This document shows positions 35,804-44,415 of a stretch of 64,000 nucleotides of DNA, one piece after another; the stretch's first letter is position 1; each line of letters opens with the position of its first letter. The notes beneath the pieces were generated by a model, which had not been told where the DNA came from, made no database searches, and saw nothing but the letters and a program-made list of their open reading frames with translations. A program made the translations under genes and the position numbers. Source of the stretch: Elioraea sp. (GTDB lineage: Bacteria > Pseudomonadota > Alphaproteobacteria > Acetobacterales > Acetobacteraceae); the NCBI RefSeq assembly GCF_022842375.1, contig NZ_JALHPR010000019.1, positions 1 to 64,000 of the forward strand, read 5' to 3'.

Positions 35804-37324
35804 ATGGCTTCGCCAGAGAGCTACATCCTGTTCAGCCAGACATCGCGGCCCTTCGGCACGCGTGACCTTTGGGGTCCCGAGGGCCTCCCAGGCGGCATCG
35901 CAGGGTCGGTGCCGGGGCTGATAAACGGCATCGTCACCGACGTGCCGCTCTCAGCCTTCGACGCGTTCCAGGGCACCGAGTTCGTCAGGGGCGACTGGGC
36001 GCTGTTCGACCTTGTCGCGGCCGGCCAGAGCGCGACGAGCGCGGCGCTGACGGGCGCGATCGACGCCGCCGCCGTCACGGCTGATGGAAGGGTCTTCGTC
36101 GCGCCGCCCGGGCCGCGGAACCCGCAGGTCGCCTTCGATGCCGACCCTTCCGGCGGCGTCTCGATCGTGCTGGCAGACCGCGACTGGAACGGCATCAAGA
36201 ACGTCGAGGTGTTCCTGACCAACGCCGCGCTCGTTTATGACGGACCGGAACCGGACGTGTTCATCCGCAACGTCGTCGACGTGCGGGTGAAGCTCGGCGA
36301 CAGCCTCGTAACCGAGGAAGGGCCACCACGCTACGCCTCGATCGTGATCGAGAACGTCAAGCGGGGCGAGATCGACGCCGCGGAACTCGGCCAGTTGCAT
36401 GCAACGGTGTCCTTCGCCTCCAACGGCGAGGGCTGGGGCAACACCTTCGTCATCAAGGGCAACGGGAGCAGCATCACGCTGCTGCCAGGCGACTGGGCGG
36501 GTGGGACGACAGCACTCGACGGATTTCGCAACATCGTGAACGACGGCAGCCTTACGCACGTCGTCGTGACCATGGCCGGCGACAGCAGCTTCGACGCCCG
36601 CGCCGTGAAGGCGATGACGGACGTGCGCGCCGGCGAGGACGCCGGCTTCCTTTACGTCCGGTGGGACGGGATAGGCTACGATGCGAGCGACGCCGGCGAC
36701 GCGCTGTCGGTCACCTTCGATGCGCTGGCGGCGCGCATCGACCTCGGCCTCCATCTCGCCCTGCCGGGGCCAGTGCCCGCGCTCGGGCCCGTGACACTGT
36801 GGCGCGACGGTGTCGTGATCGAAACGGTCAATCCGGCCTTCGTCGAGACCGTCCTCGACGTCGACCCCGGCACAGGGGAGCAGCGCCTCATCGTGACGGT
36901 CGACTGGCTTGCCTCGCGCAGCTTCGACACGATGACGATCGAGGGGCTCGGCAGTCTCGGCGCGCCGGTCGCGGAATTCGGTGGCGCGTTCCGGCCCAGA
37001 TCGATCGTCATCGCCGAGACGCCCGGTCGGCTCACGGGCAGCGACGGTTCCGGCAGCCTGCTCGTGGCCGGGCCCGGCGTGAACGTGTTCCGCTACGCCT
37101 ACGGCGACAACGTCGACACGATCTGGAACTTCGAGAGGGGCCAGGACGTTCTGGTGCTCGAGGCCGCGGCGGATGCGCGGATCTTCGAGACGGAAGACGG
37201 CACGGTGGTGTTGTTCGACAGCCCGTACAACCCTCCGTACGACCCGCCCATCGACGAACGCAACGGCATCACCCTCGTCGGTGTGCGTGACCTCGCCATC
37301 GGCACCGACATCATCTTCGCCTGA
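35804..37324 (+). CDS. Tandem paralog 1: putative type I-secreted RTX-like protein
   Basis: No named family was recognised for this 506-residue protein. It has no signal peptide. The first 30 residues (SYILFSQTSRPFGTRDLWGP) are almost identical in the next two genes. Conserved core stretches are DWNGIKNVEVFLTN, RNVVDVRVKLGD, IENVKRGEIDA, GWGNTFVI and TALDGFRNIVNDG. A segment of about 100 residues (about 300-400) is shared with paralog 3 but absent from paralog 2. The C-terminal block (about 411-453, VFRYAYGDNVDTIWNFERGQ) resembles the GDGxDxIxxF repeats of RTX/serralysin domains, and the end DIIFA resembles type I secretion signals. Secretion is inferred. GGGGGAC precedes the ATG. Confidence 0.75.
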   Translation: MASPESYILFSQTSRPFGTRDLWGPEGLPGGIAGSVPGLINGIVTDVPLSAFDAFQGTEFVRGDWALFDLVAAGQSATSAALTGAIDAAAVTADGRVFVAPPGPRNPQVAFDADPSGGVSIVLADRDWNGIKNVEVFLTNAALVYDGPEPDVFIRNVVDVRVKLGDSLVTEEGPPRYASIVIENVKRGEIDAAELGQLHATVSFASNGEGWGNTFVIKGNGSSITLLPGDWAGGTTALDGFRNIVNDGSLTHVVVTMAGDSSFDARAVKAMTDVRAGEDAGFLYVRWDGIGYDASDAGDALSVTFDALAARIDLGLHLALPGPVPALGPVTLWRDGVVIETVNPAFVETVLDVDPGTGEQRLIVTVDWLASRSFDTMTIEGLGSLGAPVAEFGGAFRPRSIVIAETPGRLTGSDGSGSLLVAGPGVNVFRYAYGDNVDTIWNFERGQDVLVLEAAADARIFETEDGTVVLFDSPYNPPYDPPIDERNGITLVGVRDLAIGTDIIFA

Positions 37325-37336
37325 GGGGAACACGCC

Positions 37337-38611
37337 ATGGCATCGTCAAACTACGTCCTGTTCAGCCAGACCTCGCGGCCCTCCGGCACGCGCGACCTCT
37401 GGGGGCCGACAGGACTTCCCGGCGGCACGGCGGGCTCCGTCCCCGGCCTGATCGACGGCGCGGCGGGCGCGTTTCCGCGCTCGGCATTCAATGCCTTCGG
37501 CGGAACCGAGTTCGTCCGGCCGGACTGGGCTTTGTTCGACTTCGCGCCGTTTGGCGAGACCGACGCCGAAGCCGTACTGACCGGCGCGATCTGGGCCGGT
37601 GGCCCTGAAGTTGGCGTCGTGTCCGATGGCCGCGTCTTCTCAGGCCCCGAGAGCGCCAGGAACCCGACCTTCACGACGATCGACCTGACGGTCTCTGGAA
37701 CGGTGTTCCTCGGCCTGGCGGATGAGGACTGGAACGGCGTGAAGAACGTCGAGGTCGCCTTGACCAGCGCGGGCCTGAACGCCGACACGACGGTCGTCTC
37801 CGTGCGCAACATCGTGGATGTCCGCATCAGCATCGGTGACGATCCCCCGCCAGCCCAGCCGCCGATACCGCCGATCTTCACGGCCGAGGTGTACATCTCG
37901 AACGTCAAGCGCGGCGAACTCGATGCCAGCGCCTCGCCCTACCCTGTCCGTGCCAACATCAGCCTCACCTCGAACGGCCCTGACTGGGGAAACACCTTCG
38001 TGGTGGACGGCTCGGCGTTCGACGACAGCGTATGGATCCGGCGCGGCGACTGGAATGCGGAGAAGACGACGCTGGACGGCTTCAGGAACCTCGTCAACGA
38101 TGGCCGATACAGCCTCATCGTGGCGGACCTCGGCGAGGGCAATGACCGGTTCGATGCCGGCCTGCTCTTCGACTTCGACGGGCCGATCGCGGGCAGCGCG
38201 CCGCTCGCACGCACCGACATCCGCCTGGGGCCTGATCGGGGGAGCGCGGATTTCATGCTGTCGGACGGCTTCGAGCTTTCTGACCGGTTCCTGCGAACAG
38301 CCTCCACGAGCGGCGACCGGCTGATCTGCTCCGACGGGCCGGACCTGATCCGTTACGCACGCGGTGATGGCACGGACCGGATCGATCGGTTCGATCCGGC
38401 AAGGGACCGGATCGTTCTCGAGGGGTTCGACCCCGCCGAAATCGCCGTGTTCGACGTCTGGCGCGCGGGTGACCGGCTCGGCCCCGCGGCACTCATCCTC
38501 TTCGACGTCGGCGATCTTCAGGCCGGTCTCAACGCCTACGCGACCAGCCAGGCGATCCTGGTCACCGACATGTCCGCGCCAGCGGTCTCATCCGCGTTGA
38601 TCTTTGCGTGA
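37337..38611 (+). CDS. Tandem paralog 2: putative type I-secreted RTX-like protein (short form)
   Basis: The 424-residue paralog has the same N-terminus (NYVLFSQTSRPSGTRDLWGP), DWNGVKNVEVALTS, VRNIVDVRISIGD, SNVKRGELDA, SNGPDWGNTFVV and TTLDGFRNLVNDG, plus EGNDRFDAG. It lacks the middle insertion of about 100 residues seen in paralogs 1 and 3, and has a proline-rich loop near 168-180. The C-terminal block (about 326-364) is the clearest RTX-like match: DLIRYARGDGTDRIDRFDP followed by RIVLEGFDP. It ends ALIFA. The stop of paralog 1 and the ribosome site form TGAGGGGAA, 12 bases before this ATG. Function unknown. Confidence 0.75.
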   Translation: MASSNYVLFSQTSRPSGTRDLWGPTGLPGGTAGSVPGLIDGAAGAFPRSAFNAFGGTEFVRPDWALFDFAPFGETDAEAVLTGAIWAGGPEVGVVSDGRVFSGPESARNPTFTTIDLTVSGTVFLGLADEDWNGVKNVEVALTSAGLNADTTVVSVRNIVDVRISIGDDPPPAQPPIPPIFTAEVYISNVKRGELDASASPYPVRANISLTSNGPDWGNTFVVDGSAFDDSVWIRRGDWNAEKTTLDGFRNLVNDGRYSLIVADLGEGNDRFDAGLLFDFDGPIAGSAPLARTDIRLGPDRGSADFMLSDGFELSDRFLRTASTSGDRLICSDGPDLIRYARGDGTDRIDRFDPARDRIVLEGFDPAEIAVFDVWRAGDRLGPAALILFDVGDLQAGLNAYATSQAILVTDMSAPAVSSALIFA

Positions 38612-38622
38612 GGGAATCCAGC

Positions 38623-40200
38623 ATGTCGTCATCGTCGAGCTACGTCCTGTTCAGCCAGACCTCGCGACCCTTCGGCACACGTGACCTCTGGGGGCCCGCA
38701 GGGCTGCCAGGCGACACGGCGGGCGCGGTCGCGGGGCTGGTCAACGGCGTTGTCACGGACTTTCCGCTGTCCGCCTTCACCGCGTTCACGGGAACGGACG
38801 TGCGCCGGTCCGACTGGGCGCTGCTCGCGCTCGGCCCCACGGCCGATACCGCCGTCGGCGACGGGCGCGTGTTCGATGCGCCGGCGGGTCCCCGCAACCC
38901 TGAGGCGTTGCTTGCGCTCGACCCTGCCGCCGCCATCGTCGTGCAGCTGGCGGACGCTGACTGGAACGGCATCAAGAACCTCGAGCTGTTCCTCGGCGCT
39001 GAGGACATGGCCGATGGCCAGAATGGCATCTTCGGAGCGGTGATCACGCGCAACATCGTCGATGTCCGCGTGAAGATCGGAGACGGGCGCGCGGCACCCG
39101 AGGACCCCGTGGGGGGCGTCTACGTCGACATCGAGAACGTCAAGCGCGGCGAGATCGACGCGACCGAGTCACCGCACGCCGTCGCCGCGACAGTGACACT
39201 CACCTCGAACGGGCCAGGCTGGGGCAATACCTTCGCCGTGTTCGGCTCGGAGCATGGTGACACCCTCGCGGTCTGGCGGGGCGGGTGGGACGCACCGAAG
39301 ACCACGCTCGACGGATTTCGCACCCTCGCGAATGACGGGCGGCACAGCCTCGTGGTGGCCGAGCTCGGCGCGGGGAATGACCGGTTCGATGCCGGACCGC
39401 TGATCATCACGGACAGCGAGGGCAACAGCTGGCAACGCGCCGAAGCCGTGCGCGCGCAAACCGACATCCGCATGGGACCCGACGGCGGGGGGCTGCGCAT
39501 CCTGTCGGAGAGCTTCAGCCCGCCGGACTGGTACCCGCTCGATCCGTCCGCCCTCGGCATCTACCCGACGCGCGAGATGACCCTGTTCTTCGAGCCAGTC
39601 GAAGACCCAAACAACGCCGGGGAGTTCGTCTTTCCGGCCATCAGCTTCGACGCGACGTTCCTGCTGAACGGCAGGGTGGTTGCCGAGATGCGCCTCGAGG
39701 GACCTGGCGGCGATCAAGCGGGCACCGACTGGAGCGGCAATCCGGTCGCTGTCGTCCCGCTGTCCCTCGGCGGCCAGTTCTTCGACACACTGAGCCTCGC
39801 CTTCCTGCCGGGCAACGAGGCCGAGTTGCGAAGCTTCTCCCAGCCCGAAGGCATCTACGGCATCGACACGACCGGTGGTGATCGCGTCATCAGCTCGGAT
39901 GGGGCGGACGTGCTCCGCTACGCCGCCGGCGACGGCGTCGACCGGGTGGAGCGGTTCGACCCGGTCCTGGATAGGATCGTGCTGGAAGGCATCGCGCGCG
40001 ACAACGTCGTGGTGCTCGGCGGGGTCGGTGACTTCTCCGGCACCGGTCTCGGCTTCGGCGCGCTGGTCCTGACCGACCTCGCGAGCCTGCCACCGCCCGG
40101 CATGGGGCCAGGCACGATCGAGAACTTCGTGACCGACGCGGCGATCTTCCTGCCCGGCACCTCTGCAGCCGCGGTCGAGGCAGCGCTCATCTTCGCCTGA
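38623..40200 (+). CDS. Tandem paralog 3: putative type I-secreted RTX-like protein (long form)
   Basis: The 525-residue paralog starts at 38623 (GAGGGAAT upstream, overlapping the preceding stop as TGAGGG) with SYVLFSQTSRPFGTRDLWGP. It carries DWNGIKNLELFLGA, TRNIVDVRVKIGD, IENVKRGEIDA, SNGPGWGNTFAV, TTLDGFRTLANDG and GAGNDRFDAG. Residues about 300-410 form the insertion shared with paralog 1 (FFDTLSLAFL against SFDTMTIEGL). The RTX-like block (about 417-456) reads VLRYAAGDGVDRVERFDP, then RIVLEG. It ends ALIFA as in paralog 2. Retention of all three copies as open frames argues for selected function. Confidence 0.75.
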   Translation: MSSSSSYVLFSQTSRPFGTRDLWGPAGLPGDTAGAVAGLVNGVVTDFPLSAFTAFTGTDVRRSDWALLALGPTADTAVGDGRVFDAPAGPRNPEALLALDPAAAIVVQLADADWNGIKNLELFLGAEDMADGQNGIFGAVITRNIVDVRVKIGDGRAAPEDPVGGVYVDIENVKRGEIDATESPHAVAATVTLTSNGPGWGNTFAVFGSEHGDTLAVWRGGWDAPKTTLDGFRTLANDGRHSLVVAELGAGNDRFDAGPLIITDSEGNSWQRAEAVRAQTDIRMGPDGGGLRILSESFSPPDWYPLDPSALGIYPTREMTLFFEPVEDPNNAGEFVFPAISFDATFLLNGRVVAEMRLEGPGGDQAGTDWSGNPVAVVPLSLGGQFFDTLSLAFLPGNEAELRSFSQPEGIYGIDTTGGDRVISSDGADVLRYAAGDGVDRVERFDPVLDRIVLEGIARDNVVVLGGVGDFSGTGLGFGALVLTDLASLPPPGMGPGTIENFVTDAAIFLPGTSAAAVEAALIFA

Positions 40201-40285
40201 GGGCGACGCCCCGCGCGTCAACGGCCGCCTTTCTTTCGCCGCCGCGCGCCCCTATCTGCTGCGCCGCAGCAACAGGTGGACGGTG

Positions 40286-41167
40286 ATGCAGGAAATCCTG
40301 ACGGCGAGTGACACACACGGGCAGGACATCCGCGCACGCGCCGCGCGGTTCATCCTCGCCCCGCTCACGCAGCGCATCATCATCGCGCTCATCCTCGCCA
40401 ACGCCGTGACGCTCGGGCTCGAGACGTCGGCGTCGATCATGGCGCGCTGGGGCGGCCTTCTCACCACGCTCGACCGCGCGTTCCTCTATGTCTTCACCGT
40501 CGAGATCGCGATCCGCATCTTCGCCTTCCGCGGCCGCTTCTTCCGCGACCCGTGGGGGGTGTTCGACCTCGTGGTCGTCGCCATCGCCTGGGCGCCAGCG
40601 ACGGGGCCACTCTCGGTGCTGCGGGCACTGCGCGTGCTCCGCGTCCTCCGCCTCATCTCGATGGTGCCGCGGCTGCGCATCGTGGTGGAGGCGATGCTGC
40701 ATGCCATCCCCGGCATCGGCGCCGTCGGGCTGCTGCTCGTGATCGTCTATTACGTCTGCGCAGTGATCGCGACGAAGCTGTTCGGCCCCTCGCACCCCGA
40801 GTTCTTCGGCACGATCGGCGAGAGCATGTACTCGCTGTTCCAGATCATGACGCTGGAAAGCTGGTCGATGGGCATCGTCCGCCCGGTGATGGAGGTCTCG
40901 CCCCATGCGTGGGCGTTCTTCGTACCGTTCATCCTGCTCACCACCTTCGTGGTGCTGAACCTGTTCATCGGCATCATCGTCGAGAGCATCCAGACGCTCA
41001 GGAAAGCGTACGACAAGGCGGAGGAGGACGCGGCAGGTGCATCGGCCGCGGCGGACGCCTCCGCCGCGCGCGCCGAAAGCCACAACGACGCGCAGGCCGT
41101 GCTGCGCGAGCTCCGCGCGCTGCGCGAGGAGGTGGCGGGGCTGAAGGCGGTGCTGGCGAAGCCCTGA
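40286..41167 (+). CDS. Bacterial voltage-gated sodium channel (NaChBac/NavAb family)
   Basis: The 293-residue protein is one six-helix subunit of a homotetrameric channel. The voltage sensor S4 has regularly spaced arginines (LRALRVLRVLRLISMVPRLR) and the selectivity filter is TLESWSM at about 189-195, the same as in NavAb, indicating sodium selectivity. After S6 (VVLNLFIGIIVESIQTL) comes an alanine/glutamate-rich linker and a C-terminal coiled coil (LRELRALREEVAGLKAVL), known to assemble the tetramer. ATG at 40286 has AGGTGG six bases upstream; GTG at 40283 is the alternative. In other bacteria such channels affect motility and pH homeostasis. Confidence 0.92.
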   Translation: MQEILTASDTHGQDIRARAARFILAPLTQRIIIALILANAVTLGLETSASIMARWGGLLTTLDRAFLYVFTVEIAIRIFAFRGRFFRDPWGVFDLVVVAIAWAPATGPLSVLRALRVLRVLRLISMVPRLRIVVEAMLHAIPGIGAVGLLLVIVYYVCAVIATKLFGPSHPEFFGTIGESMYSLFQIMTLESWSMGIVRPVMEVSPHAWAFFVPFILLTTFVVLNLFIGIIVESIQTLRKAYDKAEEDAAGASAAADASAARAESHNDAQAVLRELRALREEVAGLKAVLAKP

Positions 41168-41240
41168 CCGCAGGGATAGTCGCCGCGGGGGTTCCTGAAC
41201 GAGGCGGCCCGCGCTACAGCACGGTGCGAGGAGAGATGCG

Positions 41241-42809
41241 ATGACACGCCCCAGACCGGTGATGCTGATCGTGCTCGATGGCTGGGGCTGGCGCGAGGAC
41301 AGCGCCGACAACGCCGTTGCCCAGGCTCGCACCCCTCATTTCGATGCGCTCTGGGCCGCCTCGCCGCATGCCTTCCTCCGCACCTCCGGCGCCGATGTCG
41401 GCCTGCCGGAAGGGCAGATGGGCAACTCGGAGGTGGGCCACCTCAACCTCGGCGCCGGCCGCGTCGTGATGCAGGACCTGCCCCGCATCGATGCCGCGAT
41501 CGCCGATGGCAGCCTCGCCACCATGGCCCCGCTGATGAGCTTCATCGCGGCGATGAAACAGTCGGGGGGCACCTGCCACCTCATGGGCCTGCTCTCGGCC
41601 GGCGGGGTGCACAGCCACCAGGAGCATGCGATCGCCCTTGCCCGCGTGCTCACCGCCTCGGGCATCCCCGTCGCCGTGCATGCGTGGACGGATGGGCGCG
41701 ACACCGCCCCACGCTCGGCGCCGGCCTGTCTTGCCGCGTTCGCGCGCGCGCTGCCCGCCGGGGCGCATCTCGCCACCATCGGCGGCCGCTACTTCGCGAT
41801 GGACCGTGACAACCGGTGGGAGCGTGTGGAGAAGGCCTGGCGCGCCATGGTGCTCGGCGAAGGCGGGCGGGTGACGAGTGCCGCCGCCGCCGTCACGGCC
41901 GCGCATGCGCAGGACGTCACCGACGAGTTCGTTCCCCCCGCCCCGATCGGCGACTACGCCGGCATGCGCAACGGCGACGGCATCCTCTCGTTCAACTTCC
42001 GGGCCGACCGTGTGCGCGAGATCCTCGCCGCCCTGCTCGACCCGGCCTTCACCGGCTTCGTCCGCCCGCGCGTGCCCAGCCTCGCCGCGGCGCTGGGCAT
42101 GACCTCGTACAGCGAGGCCCTGGCCCCGCTGATCGCCACGCTGTTCCCGCCCCAGTCGATGGAGGACCTGCTGGGTGCCGTGGTCGCGCGCGCGGGCCTC
42201 ACCCAGCTCCGCATGGCCGAGACCGAGAAATATCCCCACGTCACCTACTTCCTGAACGGCGGGGAGGAGGCGCCCTATGGCGGCGAACAGCGCATCATGG
42301 TGCCCTCGCCCAAGGTCGCGACCTACGACCTCCAGCCCGAGATGAGCGCGCCCGAGGTGACGGCGAAGGCGGTCGCGGCGATCCGCTCGGGCGCGTTCGA
42401 CCTGATCGTGCTCAACTTCGCCAACGCCGACATGGTGGGCCACACCGGCAGCCTCGCGGCGGCGACGAAGGCGGTCGAGGCGGTCGATGCAGGGCTGGGC
42501 GCGATCGCCGCGGCGGTCGGGGAAGCTGGCGGGGCACTGCTGGTCACCGCCGATCATGGCAACGCCGAGCTGATGCGCGATCCGGCAACGGGCGGGCCGC
42601 ACACCGCGCATACCCTCAACCCGGTTCCTGTCATGCTCGCGGGCGGGCCGGCGGGCGCAGGGTTGCGCAGCGGCAGGCTCGCCGACGTGGCGCCGACGCT
42701 GCTTGGCCTGCTCGGAATCCGCCAGCCTCCTGCGATGACCGGCCGAACCTTGCTGATCGGTGAGGTTCCTGGCGCTGTCGTGTCCGATGCAGCCGAGAGC
42801 GCGCCTTGA
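41241..42809 (+). CDS. gpmI: 2,3-bisphosphoglycerate-independent phosphoglycerate mutase
   Basis: The 522-residue glycolytic enzyme interconverts 3- and 2-phosphoglycerate using two metal ions. The phosphatase-domain site shows VLDGWGWRED (Asp) and catalytic serine S63 in MGNSEVGHLNLGAGR, and the C-terminal half has LNFANADMVGHTG and VTADHGNAELM for metal binding. The transferase insert is present (HAWTDGRDTAPRS, FNFRADRVREIL). Length and order match GpmI. It is 73 bases after the sodium channel gene on the same strand. Confidence 0.96.
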   Translation: MTRPRPVMLIVLDGWGWREDSADNAVAQARTPHFDALWAASPHAFLRTSGADVGLPEGQMGNSEVGHLNLGAGRVVMQDLPRIDAAIADGSLATMAPLMSFIAAMKQSGGTCHLMGLLSAGGVHSHQEHAIALARVLTASGIPVAVHAWTDGRDTAPRSAPACLAAFARALPAGAHLATIGGRYFAMDRDNRWERVEKAWRAMVLGEGGRVTSAAAAVTAAHAQDVTDEFVPPAPIGDYAGMRNGDGILSFNFRADRVREILAALLDPAFTGFVRPRVPSLAAALGMTSYSEALAPLIATLFPPQSMEDLLGAVVARAGLTQLRMAETEKYPHVTYFLNGGEEAPYGGEQRIMVPSPKVATYDLQPEMSAPEVTAKAVAAIRSGAFDLIVLNFANADMVGHTGSLAAATKAVEAVDAGLGAIAAAVGEAGGALLVTADHGNAELMRDPATGGPHTAHTLNPVPVMLAGGPAGAGLRSGRLADVAPTLLGLLGIRQPPAMTGRTLLIGEVPGAVVSDAAESAP

Positions 42810-42958
42810 TCCGGCACCTTCCGAACGCCTAACATCGAGCGTTGCGGCATGGGCATGGCGCAGTCGCCGCGCCCCACCGCGCAATCCCGGATGTGGTAAT
42901 CCCGGTCTGGCGGGGCGGTCGTCGCCCTCATATGGGCCGCATGGCAATGGAACGGCGC

Positions 42959-44374
42959 ATGAAGGTCTCGCTTCGGTCGGCGCTTCTCGGTGCAGGTGTC
43001 GCCTTCGCCGTCGGCATCACGGTGAACGGGCCTGTCGGCCGATATCTCCAGGGCCATCTCGGCCTCGCCGCCTTCGCGCAGGAAGGCAGCCGCGCGGAGA
43101 CATATCGCCTGCTGTCGCTGTTCGGCGACGTGTTCGAGCGCATCCGCGCGGAATACGTCGAGCCGGTGACCGACCGTGACGTGATCGAGGCCGCCATCAA
43201 CGGCATGCTCACCAGCCTCGACCCGCATTCCGGCTACATGAACCCGCGCAACTTCCGCGACATGCAGGTACAGACGCGCGGCGAGTTCGGGGGCCTCGGC
43301 ATCGAGGTCACACAGGAGAGCGGCTACATCAAGGTCATCTCCCCGATCGACGAGACGCCGGCCGCGCGTGCCGGCGTGCGTGCCGGCGACCTCATCACCC
43401 ATATCGACGGCCAGTCCACCCAGGGGCTGACGCTGAACGAGGCGGTCGAGAGGATGCGCGGGCCGCCGCGCACCGAGATCAAGCTCGGCATCCGCCGCGA
43501 GGGCTCTCCCCGCCCCATCGAACTCGCCATCACCCGTGACGTGATCCGCATCCAGTCGGTCCGCGCCAGGCTCGAGGGCGACGTCGCCTATATCCGCATC
43601 ACCAGCTTCAACGAGCAGACCGATGCCGGCCTCCGCCGCGCCATGGCGCAGCTGCGCCAGCAGGCGGGCGGCAACCTCAAGGGCATCCTGCTCGACCTCC
43701 GCAACAACCCGGGCGGGCTGCTCGACCAGGCCGTGGCGGTGTCGGACGATTTCCTCGACCAGGGCGAGATCGTCTCCACCCGCGCGCGGCGGACGGAGGA
43801 TGCCCAGCGCTACAACGCCAAGGCTGGCGACATCGCGCAGGGCCTGCCCGTGGTGGTGCTGATCAACGGCGGCTCCGCCTCGGCGTCGGAGATCGTCGCC
43901 GGCGCGATCCAGGACCATCGCCGCGGTATCGTCATCGGCACGCGGAGCTTCGGCAAGGGCTCGGTCCAGACGGTGATGCCGCTGCCGGGCAACGGTGCGA
44001 TCCGGCTGACGACAGCGCGCTACTACACGCCCTCGGGCCGCTCGATCCAGGCCACCGGCATCGAGCCTGACGTGATCGTCGAGGCGCAGAAGGGCGACGC
44101 GCGGACAGAGGCGCGTGACCGCGAGGCGCAGCTGAACCGGGCACTCCGCAATGACGGGGGCAACGGCACCGCACAGCGTGCGGCACCGCCGGCGCTGCCC
44201 GCCGTGCAGCTTCCGCCGGGCTTCCTCGACAGTGCCGCGCAGGCCCCCGAGGCGCCGACGGGCGAGCAGACGACGCCCGCCCTGGTGTTTGGCGACCCGG
44301 CGCGCGACTTCCAGATGCGCAAGGGTCTCGACCTCGTGCGTGGCCTCGCCGCGATGCGCCGCGCCTCCAACTGA
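42959..44374 (+). CDS. ctpA: C-terminal processing peptidase, S41 family, with PDZ domain
   Basis: The 471-residue periplasmic serine protease has an N-terminal signal anchor (about 5-25). A helical segment leads to the PDZ domain (about 80-170, GGLGIEVTQESGYIKVISPI), and the S41 catalytic domain has serine in NGGSASASEIVAGA and lysine in GTRSFGKGSVQTV. It trims or degrades proteins from their C-termini and often helps turn over cell-wall enzymes. ATGs at 42932, 42941 and 42947 are also in frame; 42959 was chosen for a GGAACGG upstream and a compact signal. The C-terminus has a proline-rich extension. Confidence 0.92.
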   Translation: MKVSLRSALLGAGVAFAVGITVNGPVGRYLQGHLGLAAFAQEGSRAETYRLLSLFGDVFERIRAEYVEPVTDRDVIEAAINGMLTSLDPHSGYMNPRNFRDMQVQTRGEFGGLGIEVTQESGYIKVISPIDETPAARAGVRAGDLITHIDGQSTQGLTLNEAVERMRGPPRTEIKLGIRREGSPRPIELAITRDVIRIQSVRARLEGDVAYIRITSFNEQTDAGLRRAMAQLRQQAGGNLKGILLDLRNNPGGLLDQAVAVSDDFLDQGEIVSTRARRTEDAQRYNAKAGDIAQGLPVVVLINGGSASASEIVAGAIQDHRRGIVIGTRSFGKGSVQTVMPLPGNGAIRLTTARYYTPSGRSIQATGIEPDVIVEAQKGDARTEARDREAQLNRALRNDGGNGTAQRAAPPALPAVQLPPGFLDSAAQAPEAPTGEQTTPALVFGDPARDFQMRKGLDLVRGLAAMRRASN

Positions 44375-44415
44375 CCCACCCGAAAGGCGCCGGGGACGGC
44401 AGGGCTGACGCCAGG

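Noticed and set aside
35804-40200. Tandem paralogs as S-layer or phage tail proteins
   Set aside because: No S-layer anchoring domain or phage gene is nearby, and the RTX-like C-terminus fits a type I-secreted protein better.
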